A DNA stretch of 6,493 bases, taken from contig UQUO01000075.1 in NCBI GenBank assembly GCA_900544295.1, positions 1 through 6,493 of the forward strand, given 5' to 3'. This document shows positions 6,440 through 6,493 of this stretch, one piece after another (positions within the stretch are counted from its first letter, which is position 1; the number at the start of each line of letters is the position of its first letter). Source of the DNA: an uncultured Eubacteriales bacterium. Lineage in GTDB: Bacteria; Bacillota; Clostridia; Oscillospirales; Oscillospiraceae. The position numbers were made by a program, and so were the translations under genes. The notes under the pieces were generated by a model that saw only the letters and a list, made by a program, of their open reading frames with translations, was not told the DNA's origin and did not search any database.

Positions 6440-6493
6440 CCACCCCATTTCTTTGGTGCTTGCCCAAAGAAACGGGGTGGAGCCCCAAAGAAA
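6440..6493. repeat. Long imperfect hairpin at the window edge
   Basis: CCACCCC (6440-6446) pairs with GGGGTGG (6474-6480), and TTTCTTTGG (6448-6456) with CCAAAGAAA (6464-6472), separated by one A/C mismatch and closed by a 7-nt loop. The right arm's CCCAAAGAAA recurs directly at 6484-6493 as CCCAAAGAAA, so the unit continues past the window. It is a GC-rich intergenic repeat of unknown role and has no clear T-run for termination. Confidence 0.6.

Noticed and set aside
5402..6448. 348-codon open frame on the minus strand
   Set aside because: It is antisense to the well-supported GDPD gene, begins inside the right-edge repeats and gives an Arg/His-rich product without motifs.
1..6493. CRISPR array, tRNA/rRNA genes, transposase or integrase
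   Set aside because: I found no regularly spaced repeats with spacers, no recognisable tRNA or rRNA sequence, and no recombinase-like protein among the plausible coding frames. The repeats present are isolated palindromes.

Overview
The window is GC-rich and densely coded. It holds five genes, all starting with ATG, in three transcription units separated by hairpin-rich intergenic DNA. Lipobox signal peptides of Gram-positive type, strong Shine-Dalgarno sites, sigma-A-like promoters, clostridial-style solute-binding lipoproteins and GC-rich palindromic intergenic repeats together suggest a high-GC member of the Clostridia, probably Oscillospiraceae/Ruminococcaceae-like. That taxonomic call is an inference from style, not from a marker gene.

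Layout: positions 1-344 have no credible gene but are packed with hairpins and one copy of a palindromic intergenic repeat. On the minus strand, 3278 to 379, is a two-gene lipoprotein operon: a short (296 aa) solute-binding-like lipoprotein, then a 670 aa lipoprotein that joins a beta-propeller-like N-terminal half to a family-1-type solute-binding domain. The two genes overlap by ATGA and end at a hairpin/T-run terminator. Also on the minus strand, 5302 to 3417, is an MFS transporter of the SLC45/GPH sugar-symporter type followed 20 bases later by a 108 aa helical protein of unknown function, ending at a perfect 14-bp terminator hairpin. Divergently, 5420 to 6259 on the plus strand encodes a membrane-anchored glycerophosphodiester phosphodiesterase, followed by a hairpin. 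The last ~170 bases hold a second, inverted copy of the repeat and a long imperfect hairpin.

Functional reading: all but the 108 aa protein appear to act at the cell envelope. The MFS protein probably moves a sugar or glycoside by cation symport. The GDPD probably cleaves glycerophosphodiesters on the outer face of the membrane. The lipoproteins resemble sugar-binding proteins, but no ABC permease or ATPase lies in the window, so they may serve as sensors or partner a distant transporter. The MFS and GDPD promoters are back to back within 117 bp, which would allow shared control. I do not see a clear defence, CRISPR or mobile-element system. The most unusual items are the propeller plus solute-binding fusion with its shrunken partner, and the inverted repeat copies whose stems differ by a compensatory base pair.
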